A stretch of DNA of 46,818 nt, taken from assembly GCA_905187815.1 (NCBI GenBank), contig CAJJJM010000013.1:1-46818 (forward strand), given 5' to 3'. Below, piece after piece: positions 33,004-41,693 of this stretch; within the stretch, counting starts at the first letter, position 1, and every line of letters starts with the position of its first letter. Made by a program: the position numbers and the translations under genes. This DNA is from an uncultured Methanomassiliicoccaceae archaeon. Lineage in GTDB: Archaea > Thermoplasmatota > Thermoplasmata > Methanomassiliicoccales > Methanomethylophilaceae. The notes beneath the pieces are model-generated. The model had not been told where the DNA came from, did no database searches, and worked only from the letters and a program-made list of their open reading frames with translations.

Positions 33004-33384
33004 TCATCCTCCCCTCGCCCTGCCGACCGTCAGGAGATGGACCGTCACCACAGCGCCGACGATCAGGAGGAGCGCCCTCAGCCAAGCCGTGTCCAGAAGA
33101 ACCACTGACACGGCCATGACCACCCAGACCATGACGATCGCCTTCGCGCGGGTACGGGCTGACACCGTCCCTCCCTCCTTGTACGCCCTCAGATACTCGC
33201 CGAAATAAGGACTGTCGCGGATCTTGGCATACATCTTCGGATTGGCGGAGAAGCAGAATGCCGCGGCGAGGACGAACGGGGTCGTGGGAAGGATGGGCAG
33301 GAAGATGCCCACGAACCCTATGGCTAGCAGCAGCGCACCCGCCGCCTCCATGACCCTAGTCCCAAGCCTCTTGCGCGGTTCCAT
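33004..33384 (-). CDS. DUF454 (YbaN-like) membrane protein
   Basis: A 126-residue protein with four hydrophobic segments. GFVGIFLPILPTTPFVLAAAFCFS is the DUF454 hallmark, followed by the cytoplasmic loop with SPYFGEYLRAYKEG. Function of the family is unknown. It is a single gene downstream of tRNA-Glu on the same strand, separated by a T-rich termination stretch. Confidence 0.88.
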   Translation of the reverse strand: MEPRKRLGTRVMEAAGALLLAIGFVGIFLPILPTTPFVLAAAFCFSANPKMYAKIRDSPYFGEYLRAYKEGGTVSARTRAKAIVMVWVVMAVSVVLLDTAWLRALLLIVGAVVTVHLLTVGRARGG

Positions 33385-33435
33385 CCTGAGCCTCCGACCT
33401 ATTCTCGACTAGAGGACGACCTGACGGAGAGATTG

Positions 33436-33459
33436 AAAAATGAAGAAAAAAGAGATGAG
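33436..33459 (-). terminator. T-rich termination stretch after tRNA-Glu
   Basis: On the minus strand the tRNA end is followed by CTCATCTCTTTTTTCTTCATTTTTC, the oligo-T type signal used by archaeal RNA polymerase. Confidence 0.5.
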
Positions 33460-33532
33460 TGCTCCCGACGGGATTTGAACCCGTGTCGAAGCCTCGAGAG
33501 GGCTTCATGATTGGCCGCTACACTACAGGAGC
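33460..33532 (-). tRNA. tRNA-Glu (anticodon CTC)
   Basis: Cloverleaf reads 5' GCTCCTG...CGGGAGC-A with a seven-pair acceptor (one G-T). The anticodon arm is GAAGCC-CTCTCGA-GGCTTC, giving anticodon CTC, and the T arm contains GGGTTCAAATCCC. CCA is not encoded. A TTTATTAA box (about 33558-33566) lies about 30 nt upstream. Confidence 0.93.
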
Positions 33533-33614
33533 AACAAGACTCGGGATGGACAGGTTCTTAATAAATCTTTCTATTGTCAAGAACCAATCCAATCCCGATT
33601 TCGACAGTTTTTGG

Positions 33615-34400
33615 TCAGAAATCGCTCGGACGTACCGCAGGAAGCCTCTTGTGCTCCATGGATTCGACCTGCCTTCTGATCTCGGCGACCTTCTCCCGGC
33701 TCAGCCCGGTGTCAGCGGCGATCTGCGCATCTGACCTGTCCTGCTCCATATCGTAGAGTATCCCGTCGAGGTCCTTGTAGGTGATCCCCATCTCGGACTC
33801 GTCGGTCTGGCCCTCCCACAGTCCCGCGGACGGAGGCTTGGCGATGATGGGCTCCGGAACGCCAATCATGGCGGCGATCTGCCGGACCTCGGTCTTGTAG
33901 AAGTTGGCAAGAGGGGTGACATCGCAGGCACCGTCCCCGAACTTCGTGAAGTATCCCATCATGAGCTCGCTCTGGTTGGAGGTGCCCATGACGATGTAGT
34001 CCCTCTTCTTGGCGAGGTTGTACAGGACGATCATCCTGCACCTGGCGGATATGTTCCCCCTCTCCAGAGGTGTCTCCTTCCCTGTGAGGAGAACCGCCGC
34101 GAGGGCATCGACCGCAGGCTGGATGTCCACGACCTTGTACTCCGTGCCCCACATGGAGCAGAGCTCGGAGGTCGTCTTGTAGTCCTCGGCAGGGGTTACC
34201 CTCGATGGCATGAAGACGTTGAGGATCCTGTCCGACCCGATTGCATCGACGCACAGCTTGGTGACCGTGGCGGAGTCCAGACCGCCGCTGATCCCTATGA
34301 CGACGCCCTTGCATCCGATGTCCTCTATGGTTCTCCTGATGAAACCCGTGAGGCCCTCGACGTCCTCCTTGGTTATGTTCGGTATCTTGACTCCGGTCAT
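33615..34400 (-). CDS. nadE: NH3-dependent NAD+ synthetase
   Basis: Amidates deamido-NAD with ATP and ammonia, the last step of NAD synthesis. The 261-residue single-domain protein has the PP-loop GISGGLDSATV (about 36-46), the GTSNQSE motif and the FGDGACDVTPLANFYKTEV segment. No glutaminase domain is fused. A TAATTAAAT box (34426-34434) is about 28 nt before the ATG. A nitrilase-superfamily gene is divergent from it. Confidence 0.95.
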   Translation of the reverse strand: MTGVKIPNITKEDVEGLTGFIRRTIEDIGCKGVVIGISGGLDSATVTKLCVDAIGSDRILNVFMPSRVTPAEDYKTTSELCSMWGTEYKVVDIQPAVDALAAVLLTGKETPLERGNISARCRMIVLYNLAKKRDYIVMGTSNQSELMMGYFTKFGDGACDVTPLANFYKTEVRQIAAMIGVPEPIIAKPPSAGLWEGQTDESEMGITYKDLDGILYDMEQDRSDAQIAADTGLSREKVAEIRRQVESMEHKRLPAVRPSDF

Positions 34401-34439
34401 CGTCCCAGTAATCCTGGATTCGGAATTTAATTATTCACA

Positions 34440-34490
34440 CGCGCAGGCGCATCCTTATACGCGAGACCGGACATGTGTGCGCATGCGCGT
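34440..34490. promoter_or_regulatory. Inverted TGCGC repeats between nadE and the nitrilase gene
   Basis: ACGCGCAGGCGCA (34439-34451) and, on the other strand, ACGCGCATGCGCA (34478-34490) differ at one base. The right copy includes the 10-bp palindrome GCGCATGCGC and spans the nitrilase ATG and predicted transcription start; CTTATAC (34454-34460) is the TATA. Confidence 0.4.
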
Positions 34491-35271
34491 AGATGTGGAG
34501 CTCTGCCAGTTCATGCCAGTACCCGGGAACCCGGAGAAGAACGCCGCAAGGATTGGATCCCGTCTGAGGGAGGGAGATGCCGACGTCTACGTCTTCCCGG
34601 AGATGTACCTCACCGGATACGGCCACCCCTGCGACGGCCTTGACGAAAGGGTGGAGATGTGCATCGGGGAGATATCGGACCTGTGCAGGATGACCGACAG
34701 GGCTGTCGCCGTTGGGACCCCGAGGTTCGAGTCGGACCTGGTCTACAACTCCCTGGCCTTCCTCTCCCCGGACGGGGACTCCTGGTACGACAAGGCCCAT
34801 CTCGCCGGATTCGGGATTTACGCCGAGACGGGTTTCGCCCCCGGCAACTCACCTGGGATGGGCTCGTATCACGGGATCCTGTTCGGGATGTGCGTGTGCT
34901 ATGACATCTTCTTCCCGGAGATCCTCCATGGTTGCTCGCTCAACGGCGCATCCGTGAACATCTGCGCCGCGGCATCCGCGATACAATCCAAGCCGTTCCT
35001 CGACAGGGTGCTGCCCGCCAGGGCCCTGGAGGACGTCACATACATGGCTTACATCAACAACGTCGGTCCGGCGAACGGACTCGACATGCACGGATGCTCC
35101 CGCGGCCTCGACCCGTACGGAGACATAATGGCTGAATGCGGCACCGGCGAGGGGAGGGCCGTGTTTACCGTGGACACGGAGCGCCTGGAGGAGGCCAGGG
35201 AGGTCCGCAGGCACCTGTCGGACTACAGATACGATGTGGACTGGGGCGTCCAGGGACACATGAGGGACTGA
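34483..35271 (+). CDS. Carbon-nitrogen hydrolase (nitrilase superfamily)
   Basis: A 262-residue amidase-fold enzyme. The catalytic Glu, Lys and Cys are visible in VFPEMYLTGYG, YDKAHL and CVCYDIFFPE. A second ARALEDVTYMAYIN segment is typical of the family. Substrate unknown: relatives hydrolyse omega-amides, carbamoyl compounds or glutamine. The start ATG is set by a TATA box 26 nt upstream, giving a leaderless message. The divergent nadE partner suggests ammonia supply as one possible role. Confidence 0.88.
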   Translation: MRVDVELCQFMPVPGNPEKNAARIGSRLREGDADVYVFPEMYLTGYGHPCDGLDERVEMCIGEISDLCRMTDRAVAVGTPRFESDLVYNSLAFLSPDGDSWYDKAHLAGFGIYAETGFAPGNSPGMGSYHGILFGMCVCYDIFFPEILHGCSLNGASVNICAAASAIQSKPFLDRVLPARALEDVTYMAYINNVGPANGLDMHGCSRGLDPYGDIMAECGTGEGRAVFTVDTERLEEAREVRRHLSDYRYDVDWGVQGHMRD

Positions 35272-35325
35272 CCGTGTGCCGACCAGAAACTATTAATTAG
35301 ATGAGCCAATCCCCGTGCCATCAAA

Positions 35326-35412
35326 GCCGAGATGGCCCAGCCCGGTAAGGCGCGAGCCTGGAAAGCTCGTGGGAGCATTCCCTCGGGAGTTCAAATCTCC
35401 CTCTCGGCGCCA
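35326..35412 (+). tRNA. tRNA-Ser (anticodon GGA)
   Basis: Class II tRNA: acceptor GCCGAGA / TCTCGGC with G73, anticodon arm CGAGC-CTGGAAA-GCTCG giving anticodon GGA, a long variable arm (GGGAGCATTCCCTC) and T arm GGGAGTTCAAATCTCCC. CCA is encoded at 35410-35412. A TATTAATTA box (about 35290-35298) is upstream. Confidence 0.93.
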
Positions 35413-35533
35413 ATCTTCTCCAAAATCCATGCACATGTCCGTACTTGGCCCGTCGCATCGTGCCCGGACGTGACCCCGCGCGCATTTTATATTAATTATT
35501 ATTATCGGTCAGCCAATCAGCAAGGTGCTCCTC

Positions 35534-36028
35534 ATGATCGTGAACGCAGAGTTATTCGTAAAGGACCTGCCGGGACAGCTCGTAGGCTCGATAGAACCCA
35601 TATCCCTAGTCGACGGGAACATCATGGGGATCATGCACGACCGCGAACGCATCGTCAACCACAGGATCTGCGTCAACATAACCTTCGAGGTCGAGGAGCA
35701 GAAGCAGCTGGAGGAGCTCAAGAGGATCTGGAAGTCCAAGGACATAATCATCTCCAAGATCGGCTCCGTGTACCAGACCTACACCATGGACTACCTCCTG
35801 ATCGGCGACATCGACGCGCCCTACATCGAGGGCCTCATCAACAAGGCGTCCGCCATCGCCAAGATGGACGCGGTGGATGTGAGATACTCCTCCAGGACCA
35901 CCGGGAACAAGAGGCGCACGGGGATGATCTCCGTGAAGACCAGGAGCGAGGAGGACCTCGACAAGCTCGACGCCTTCCTCGACGAGGAATGCAGGCGCAC
36001 AGGCACGACCTACGTGAGGGGTGTTTGA
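35534..36028 (+). CDS. ACT-domain protein, probable regulator of homoserine dehydrogenase
   Basis: A 164-residue protein with an ACT-like N-terminal half (MIVNAELFVKDLPGQLVGSIEP) and a second regulatory-type half. In methanogens a stand-alone ACT protein often sits directly before a homoserine dehydrogenase that lacks its own ACT domain, as here. The start was chosen because AAGGTG lies 6 nt upstream of ATG 35534. The stop is one base before the hom ATG. Amino-acid feedback (for example threonine) is likely but unproven. Confidence 0.8.
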   Translation: MIVNAELFVKDLPGQLVGSIEPISLVDGNIMGIMHDRERIVNHRICVNITFEVEEQKQLEELKRIWKSKDIIISKIGSVYQTYTMDYLLIGDIDAPYIEGLINKASAIAKMDAVDVRYSSRTTGNKRRTGMISVKTRSEEDLDKLDAFLDEECRRTGTTYVRGV

Positions 36029-36029
36029 G

Positions 36030-37028
36030 ATGAGGATATTCATCTGCGGTTTCGGAACGGTCGGACAGGGATTCGCCGAGGTCCTGGCCAGACGCAAGGA
36101 GTTCCTCGAGGAGAGGTACGACTGCCCCATACAGATCACAGGCGCGATGGACTCCAGGACATACGTCCTCGACAGGGACGGTCTGGACCCGCTCGACCTC
36201 ATCGCCACGAAGCAGAGGACCGGAAGGGTCGGGGAGAACGAGTACTCCGACTCCCTGGAGGTTCTGGACCAGGCCGCCTATGATATACTCGTAGAGGTCA
36301 GCCCCACCGATGTCAAGACCGGCGGCGCGGGGCTGCGCAACATCACCCATGCCCTGGAGAACCGCAAGGACGTCATCACCGTGAACAAGGGCCCCCTCGC
36401 ACTCAGGTTCGGCGAACTCACATCCCTCGCGAAGAGGAACAAATGCAAGTTCCGCTTCGAGGGCTCCGTGGGCGGCGCGATGCCGATCATCAACCTCTGC
36501 CGCGAGAACCTCATCGGCGAGGAGATCGCCTCCATCCGCGGGATCTTCAACGGAACATGCAACTTCATTCTCAGCAAGATGGATAAGGGACAGCCGTTCG
36601 ACCAGGCGCTGAAGGAGGCCCAGCAGATGGGTTATGCCGAGACAGACCCGACGAACGACATCGAGGGCTACGACAGCGCATGCAAGGTCGCCATCCTTGC
36701 CAACGCGGTGTTCGGGAGGAACGTCACATTCGACGACGTGAGGATCACGGGCATCACCGGGATCACCGAGGAGGCCATCGCCCTCGCAGCATCACGCAAC
36801 ATGGTGATAAGGCTCATCGGAGAGGTGTCCGACACGAAGCTGGAGGTCGCCCCCAGGCTCGTCCCCAAGGGACACCCGCTTAGCATCGCGGGCACACTCA
36901 ACACGGCCCAGATCATCTCCGACCTCGCCGGCCCGATTACCGTTTCCGGCCGCGGAGCCGGGAAGATCGAGACTGCGTCCGCCATCCTCAGCGACCTCAT
37001 CTCCATAATGGATGAGAGGACGGAATGA
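36030..37028 (+). CDS. hom: Homoserine dehydrogenase
   Basis: Reduces aspartate semialdehyde to homoserine with NAD(P)H, leading to threonine and methionine. The 332-residue product has the N-terminal Rossmann motif GFGTVGQGF, the VTVNKGPLA segment, EGSVGGAMPII, the substrate loop NGTCNFILSKM and the ETDPTNDIEGYDSACK block with catalytic Asp and Lys. It lacks a C-terminal ACT domain; the preceding gene probably supplies it. The stop and the cimA ATG are separated by one base. Confidence 0.94.
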   Translation: MRIFICGFGTVGQGFAEVLARRKEFLEERYDCPIQITGAMDSRTYVLDRDGLDPLDLIATKQRTGRVGENEYSDSLEVLDQAAYDILVEVSPTDVKTGGAGLRNITHALENRKDVITVNKGPLALRFGELTSLAKRNKCKFRFEGSVGGAMPIINLCRENLIGEEIASIRGIFNGTCNFILSKMDKGQPFDQALKEAQQMGYAETDPTNDIEGYDSACKVAILANAVFGRNVTFDDVRITGITGITEEAIALAASRNMVIRLIGEVSDTKLEVAPRLVPKGHPLSIAGTLNTAQIISDLAGPITVSGRGAGKIETASAILSDLISIMDERTE

Positions 37029-37029
37029 G

Positions 37030-38604
37030 ATGGCGAGAATCCTCATATACGACACCACCCTGAGGGACGGTGCCCAGACCGAGGGGATCTCGTTCTCATG
37101 CGAGGACAAGCTGGACATCCTGTCCAGGCTTGACGACTTCGGAGTGGACTTCGTCGAGGGGGGATGGCCCGGATCCAACCCCCGTGACGACGAGTTCTTC
37201 GACAGGGCAGGGAAGATGACCCTGTCCAGAGCGGAGCTCACGGCATTCGGAAGCACACGCAGGCACGGCATCGCACCGGAGGACGACCCGAACCTCAGGT
37301 CCCTGGCGACATGTTCCGCCGGATGGTGCTGCATCTTCGGGAAGTCATGGGACTTCCAGGTCACCGATGCCCTCAGGATCCCTCTGGAGGACAACCTGGC
37401 CATGATAGAGGACAGCGTCAGATTCCTGGTCGAATCCGGCAAGAGGGTGATGTTCGATGCCGAGCACTTCTTCGACGGGTACCGTTCCGACCGCGAGTAT
37501 GCCATCGCCGCCCTGAGGGCTGCGGAGCGTGGAGGCGCGGAATGGCTTGTCCTGTGCGACACGAACGGGGGCACCCTCCCAGGGGACATAGCCTCTGCCG
37601 TGCGCGACGTTGTGGGATCCGTCGGGATCCCGCTCGGGATTCACTGCCACAACGATTCTGACCTCGCGACCGCATGCACCCTCGCCGCAGTGGACGCTGG
37701 ATGCACGATGGTTCAGGGGACCATCAACGGCATAGGAGAGAGGTGCGGGAACGCCAACCTGTGCACGGTCCTGCCGAACCTCGCCCTGAAGAAGAATGCG
37801 GACATCGGAGACGTCGACCTCCGCTCGCTGACGTCGCTGTCCAAGGCTGTCGGCGAGATAATCAACATAGCCCCGTTCCCCGGGATGCCGTACGTCGGCG
37901 ACCGTGCGTTCGCGCACAAGGGCGGGATGCACGTGTCCGCGATCCTGAAGGACTCTCGCACGTACGAGCATGTGGACCCGGAATCCGTCGGCAACTCCCG
38001 CAGAGTCCTTGTGTCCGACATGGCGGGTCGGTCCAACATCGTGGAGAAGCTGAGGGAGCTGGGGCTCGACGTCAGCGACGACAGCTCCGACATCACGAGG
38101 ATGATCAAGGACATGGAGTCCAAGGGATACCAGTTCGAGGGCGCGGACGCGAGCTTCGAACTGCTGGTGAAGAGGCTCAGAGGGGACCTCGACAAGAGGT
38201 TCGAGGTATCGGGATTCCGCATATTCATGGACGAGCGCAGGGGCCTGGAGATGGCATCCGAAGCCAGCATCAAGGTCATGGACGCCAACGGGGACATGGA
38301 GCAGACCGCGGCCGACGGCAACGGTCCGGTCAACGCGCTCGACAACGCCCTCAGGAAGGCCCTGGCCAGATTCTTCCCGTCCCTCAACGGCGTCCGTCTT
38401 ACCGATTACAAGGTACGCGTCCTGGATGAGAAATCGGCGACCGCGGCGAGCGTCCGCGTCCTCATGCGCACGACCGACGGGGAGTCCAGCTGGACCACGG
38501 TCGGCGTGTCCGAGAACGTCATCGAAGCCAGTCTTATCGCGCTGATCGACTCCCTGGAATACGCGCTCATGAAGCAGGATCAGAGAAAACAGGTGAACCA
38601 ATGA
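37030..38604 (+). CDS. cimA: (R)-citramalate synthase
   Basis: Condenses pyruvate and acetyl-CoA to citramalate, the first step of the threonine-independent route to 2-oxobutyrate and isoleucine. The 524-residue protein has the HMG-CoA-lyase-type barrel start YDTTLRDGAQ, GIHCHNDSDLA and NGIGERCGNANL, then HKGGMHVSAI and a C-terminal LeuA dimer/allosteric domain (about 400-515). HKGGMHVSA and overall length match the CimA branch found in many anaerobes rather than homocitrate or isopropylmalate synthase. Operon with hom; overlap of four bases with the next gene. Confidence 0.9.
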   Translation: MARILIYDTTLRDGAQTEGISFSCEDKLDILSRLDDFGVDFVEGGWPGSNPRDDEFFDRAGKMTLSRAELTAFGSTRRHGIAPEDDPNLRSLATCSAGWCCIFGKSWDFQVTDALRIPLEDNLAMIEDSVRFLVESGKRVMFDAEHFFDGYRSDREYAIAALRAAERGGAEWLVLCDTNGGTLPGDIASAVRDVVGSVGIPLGIHCHNDSDLATACTLAAVDAGCTMVQGTINGIGERCGNANLCTVLPNLALKKNADIGDVDLRSLTSLSKAVGEIINIAPFPGMPYVGDRAFAHKGGMHVSAILKDSRTYEHVDPESVGNSRRVLVSDMAGRSNIVEKLRELGLDVSDDSSDITRMIKDMESKGYQFEGADASFELLVKRLRGDLDKRFEVSGFRIFMDERRGLEMASEASIKVMDANGDMEQTAADGNGPVNALDNALRKALARFFPSLNGVRLTDYKVRVLDEKSATAASVRVLMRTTDGESSWTTVGVSENVIEASLIALIDSLEYALMKQDQRKQVNQ

Positions 38605-38873
38605 ACAGAACTGTAGTCACACTCGTAGGGAAAGACCACGTCGGCATCATCGCCGCCGTCTGCAACTTCTTCGCCGAGAACAACATCAACATCCTGGACA
38701 TCAAACAGACCACCGTCCAGGAGTACATCAACATGATCCTCATCGTCGACACCACCGGATACACCGGCGACTTCGGCTCCCTCAGCGAGGGGCTCGACGG
38801 CGTCGGGAAGCAGGTGGGCTGCATCATCAAGGCGCAGCACGAGGAGATCTTCGACATGATGCACAGGATCTGA
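38601..38873 (+). CDS. ACT-domain protein (UPF0237)
   Basis: A 90-residue single ACT domain: VVTLVGKDHVGIIAAVCNFFAENNINILDI is the typical ligand-binding start. This family is nearly always followed by the UPF0210/PFL gene, as it is here after 5 nt. Its ligand is not known. The ATG overlaps the cimA stop (ATGA). Confidence 0.9.
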   Translation: MNRTVVTLVGKDHVGIIAAVCNFFAENNINILDIKQTTVQEYINMILIVDTTGYTGDFGSLSEGLDGVGKQVGCIIKAQHEEIFDMMHRI

Positions 38874-38878
38874 TCCCC

Positions 38879-40243
38879 ATGGTAGAACTCAAAGAGGTGT
38901 TCGAGACCTATGAGATGGTCTCCCATGAGAATCTCGACGTCAGGACCATCACGATGGGCATCAGCCTCCTGGACTGCATCGACCCCGACCTCGACAGGCT
39001 CTGCGACAAGATCTACGACAAGATCACCACCCTCGCCAAGGACCTCGTCAGGGTCGGAGACGAGATCGGACTGGAGTACGGCGTCCCCGTGATCAACAAG
39101 AGGGTATCCGTCACCCCCGTCGCGATAGTCGGCGGTGCCGCATGCGATTCCCCCGAGGATTTCGTCAGGATCGCCCAGACCCTCGACAGGGCCGCCCACA
39201 CGATCGGCGTCAACTTCATAGGCGGATACTCCGCGCTGGTGCAGAAGGGGATGACCCGGGCAGACAGGAACCTCATCGAGTCCATCCCTGCGGCACTGGC
39301 ATGCACGGAGAGGGTCTGCTCCTCCATTAGCCTGGGATCAACGAAGACCGGGATCAACATGGACGCCGTCAGGCTCATGGGCGACATAGTCGTCAGGACC
39401 GCCGAGGCCACGAAGGACGCAGACTCCATCGGATGCGCGAAGCTCGTGGTGTTCTGCAATCCCCCGGACGACAACCCGTTCATGGCCGGCGCCTTCCACG
39501 GCGTCACCGAGACGGACTGCGTGATCAACGTCGGCGTCAGCGGACCCGGTGTGGTGAAGAACGCCCTGTCCAAGGTCCGCGGAGAGAGCTTCGAGGTCCT
39601 CTGCGAGACGATCAAGAAGACGGCCTTCAAGGTCACAAGGGTCGGACAGCTGTTCGCCAAGGAGGCCTCCAGGAGGCTCGGGGTGCCGTTCGGCATCGTG
39701 GACCTCTCCCTGGCCCCCACCCCTGCGGTCGGGGACAGTATCGCCGACATCATCCACGAGATGGGGATGGAGTACGCCGGGGCACCCGGAACCACAGCTG
39801 CGCTGGCCATCCTGAACGACCAGGTGAAGAAGGGCGGAGTCATGGCCTCGTCCTACGTCGGCGGACTGAGCGGCGCATTCATACCTGTCACAGAGGACAG
39901 ATCCATGGCCGAGGCGGCGGAGATCGGTGCGCTGACCCTCGAGAAGCTGGAGGCAATGACCTGCGTCTGCTCCGTGGGACTGGACATGATCGCCGTCCCC
40001 GGACATGTCCCGGCAACCACGATCGCCGGGATCATCGCCGACGAGATGGCCATAGGCATGGTCAACCAGAAGACCACCGCGGTCAGGATCATCCCCGTCA
40101 TCGGAAAGGATGTCGGAGACAGGGTCCAGTTCGGCGGCCTTCTCGGAGATGCCGGAATCATGCCCGTGAACGGATACGGATGCGCAGACTTCGTCAACCG
40201 CGGCGGAAGGATCCCCGCACCCATCCACAGCTTCAAGAACTGA
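38879..40243 (+). CDS. UPF0210 / DUF711 family protein
   Basis: A 454-residue cytoplasmic protein related in fold to pyruvate-formate-lyase-like proteins. Conserved blocks are TMGISLLDC, NKRVSVTPVA, GGYSALVQKG, SSISLGSTKTGINMDAV and GVSGPGVVK, all recognised from UPF0210. The enzymatic role is unknown. Constant pairing with an ACT protein implies control by an amino acid. Last gene of the operon; a hairpin terminator follows. Confidence 0.92.
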   Translation: MVELKEVFETYEMVSHENLDVRTITMGISLLDCIDPDLDRLCDKIYDKITTLAKDLVRVGDEIGLEYGVPVINKRVSVTPVAIVGGAACDSPEDFVRIAQTLDRAAHTIGVNFIGGYSALVQKGMTRADRNLIESIPAALACTERVCSSISLGSTKTGINMDAVRLMGDIVVRTAEATKDADSIGCAKLVVFCNPPDDNPFMAGAFHGVTETDCVINVGVSGPGVVKNALSKVRGESFEVLCETIKKTAFKVTRVGQLFAKEASRRLGVPFGIVDLSLAPTPAVGDSIADIIHEMGMEYAGAPGTTAALAILNDQVKKGGVMASSYVGGLSGAFIPVTEDRSMAEAAEIGALTLEKLEAMTCVCSVGLDMIAVPGHVPATTIAGIIADEMAIGMVNQKTTAVRIIPVIGKDVGDRVQFGGLLGDAGIMPVNGYGCADFVNRGGRIPAPIHSFKN

Positions 40244-40252
40244 AACAGGGCC

Positions 40253-40270
40253 GACGTCCGCAAGGACGTC
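40253..40270 (+). terminator. Terminator of the hom-cimA operon
   Basis: GACGTCC-GCAA-GGACGTC, 7-bp stem and GNRA-type loop, followed by CCCCCTTTC, 9 nt after the stop. Confidence 0.55.
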
Positions 40271-40297
40271 CCCCTTTCACCCTTCTCCCACTGCCGG

Positions 40298-41539
40298 TCA
40301 CTCGGCCTCTGATTCGGATGCCCAATGCGGCAGCGGCATGCGGGAACCCACGAACGCGGCGATGGCCATCGGTATCGCGGCGAGTACGGGGAAGCACAGG
40401 AACAGTAGCAGCACCGCCATCAGGGGCTTGCGCATAACACCGCCGACCAGTGCGGCCGTGACCACGCAGAGGCAGAAGACGGGATCAGCTCCGGTCAGCA
40501 GCGACATGCCATAGCCGATGGATATCCCTGCGAAGATCACCGGAAAGAAGTGGCCTCCGCGCCAACCCATGTTGACGCACATCGCTGTGACGACGATCTT
40601 AATCAGGCCTATCGCGAGCAGGAGGACGGCGCCCATCGCGGCCCACTGCTCGTCGAGGACCTCGACCTGCGCCTCCCCTGAGAACATTGTGAGAGGCAGA
40701 ACCACACCGCACACTCCGAGTATCGCACCTGCCACCACCGGTTTGAGGACGGGCCTGTCACCAATCCGTCCCGACAGGCGGGACAGCGATGCGTCCGCGA
40801 TGCAGAACAGCCACCCGGCGAGCGCCCCCACGACGATCAGAGGTATCATCCACAGGATCTCGGAGGAGCCAATCGCCTCCCAGTCATAGTGCGGGAGCGA
40901 CATCCCGCCACCTATCAGGTGATTGAGGGCCATCAGGGCGCCGAGGGCCCCCGCTATTGCGCAAATGTACACGACGGCCTTGACCCATCCCGACAGCTTC
41001 GGCCCTCCGTCATCCTCCGCAGGACGACGGCTCATCCCCACCGCGAATCCGTATAGCGGTGCGGTGAACAGGGCAGACATCGTTGCGGCGACACCCGCCT
41101 CCGACAGCTCCCTGAAATCCCTGCCGAAGCGCCTCATCCTGTCGCTCACCCATGAACACAGGCCTGCGATGACCCCTGTGAGTCCAGCCTCGGGACCGAC
41201 GGATCCGCCGAAGACCAGTGGAAGCACCGCGGCCACCGATATCCTCCCCAGCTTGTCGTACCCGTATCCGCCGTCACGCTTGACCTTGGACATCACCGCC
41301 CTCAGATCCTCGGGATACTGGCCGTAACGCCTGGCGAACAGCCCTATGACCACCCCTCCGATGATGCACATCACCACCGGATAGAGGGTCCCGAACCATG
41401 ACGACATCTGGTTCCATATGAGGTCCAGACCGGAGTTCATGACGAACAGGATCAGCCACACCAGGGACCCGGCGATCGCACCGGTTAATATTACGGACAG
41501 GAGGAAAAGCGCGCGGTTGAGAAACGTCGTCCTGTCCAT
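40298..41539 (-). CDS. ClC-type chloride channel
   Basis: A 413-residue protein with about ten hydrophobic segments. The ClC motifs are recognisable but divergent: GGSVGPEAGL (111-120) corresponds to GxEGP, with Val114 in place of the gating Glu, and GWRGGHFFPVIFAG corresponds to GGxFxPxL. The usual GSGIP filter is replaced by a GQYPEDL-type sequence. These changes place it with the YfeO-like branch and suggest channel rather than H+/Cl- exchange behaviour. Transcribed leftward from an ATAAATA box near 41578; its 3' end converges on the hom operon. Confidence 0.85.
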   Translation of the reverse strand: MDRTTFLNRALFLLSVILTGAIAGSLVWLILFVMNSGLDLIWNQMSSWFGTLYPVVMCIIGGVVIGLFARRYGQYPEDLRAVMSKVKRDGGYGYDKLGRISVAAVLPLVFGGSVGPEAGLTGVIAGLCSWVSDRMRRFGRDFRELSEAGVAATMSALFTAPLYGFAVGMSRRPAEDDGGPKLSGWVKAVVYICAIAGALGALMALNHLIGGGMSLPHYDWEAIGSSEILWMIPLIVVGALAGWLFCIADASLSRLSGRIGDRPVLKPVVAGAILGVCGVVLPLTMFSGEAQVEVLDEQWAAMGAVLLLAIGLIKIVVTAMCVNMGWRGGHFFPVIFAGISIGYGMSLLTGADPVFCLCVVTAALVGGVMRKPLMAVLLLFLCFPVLAAIPMAIAAFVGSRMPLPHWASESEAE

Positions 41540-41630
41540 TGTCCAGCCCCGTTTTGCATACTCGGATTCACTGGTCTGTATTTATGGGGTTCTGCGAGTG
41601 CCGAACGTAATGAATGGAAAATATGAGGGA

Positions 41631-41663
41631 AAACAGAAAAAGGGATTGTGGCACCGAAGTGCC
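41631..41663 (-). terminator. Terminator after tRNA-Trp
   Basis: On the minus strand GGCAC-TTCG-GTGCC (41650-41663), then ACAATCCCTTTTTCTG. Confidence 0.55.
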
Positions 41664-41693
41664 CAGAGCAAGAGCTCAGAAAGAAGCGCAAGG

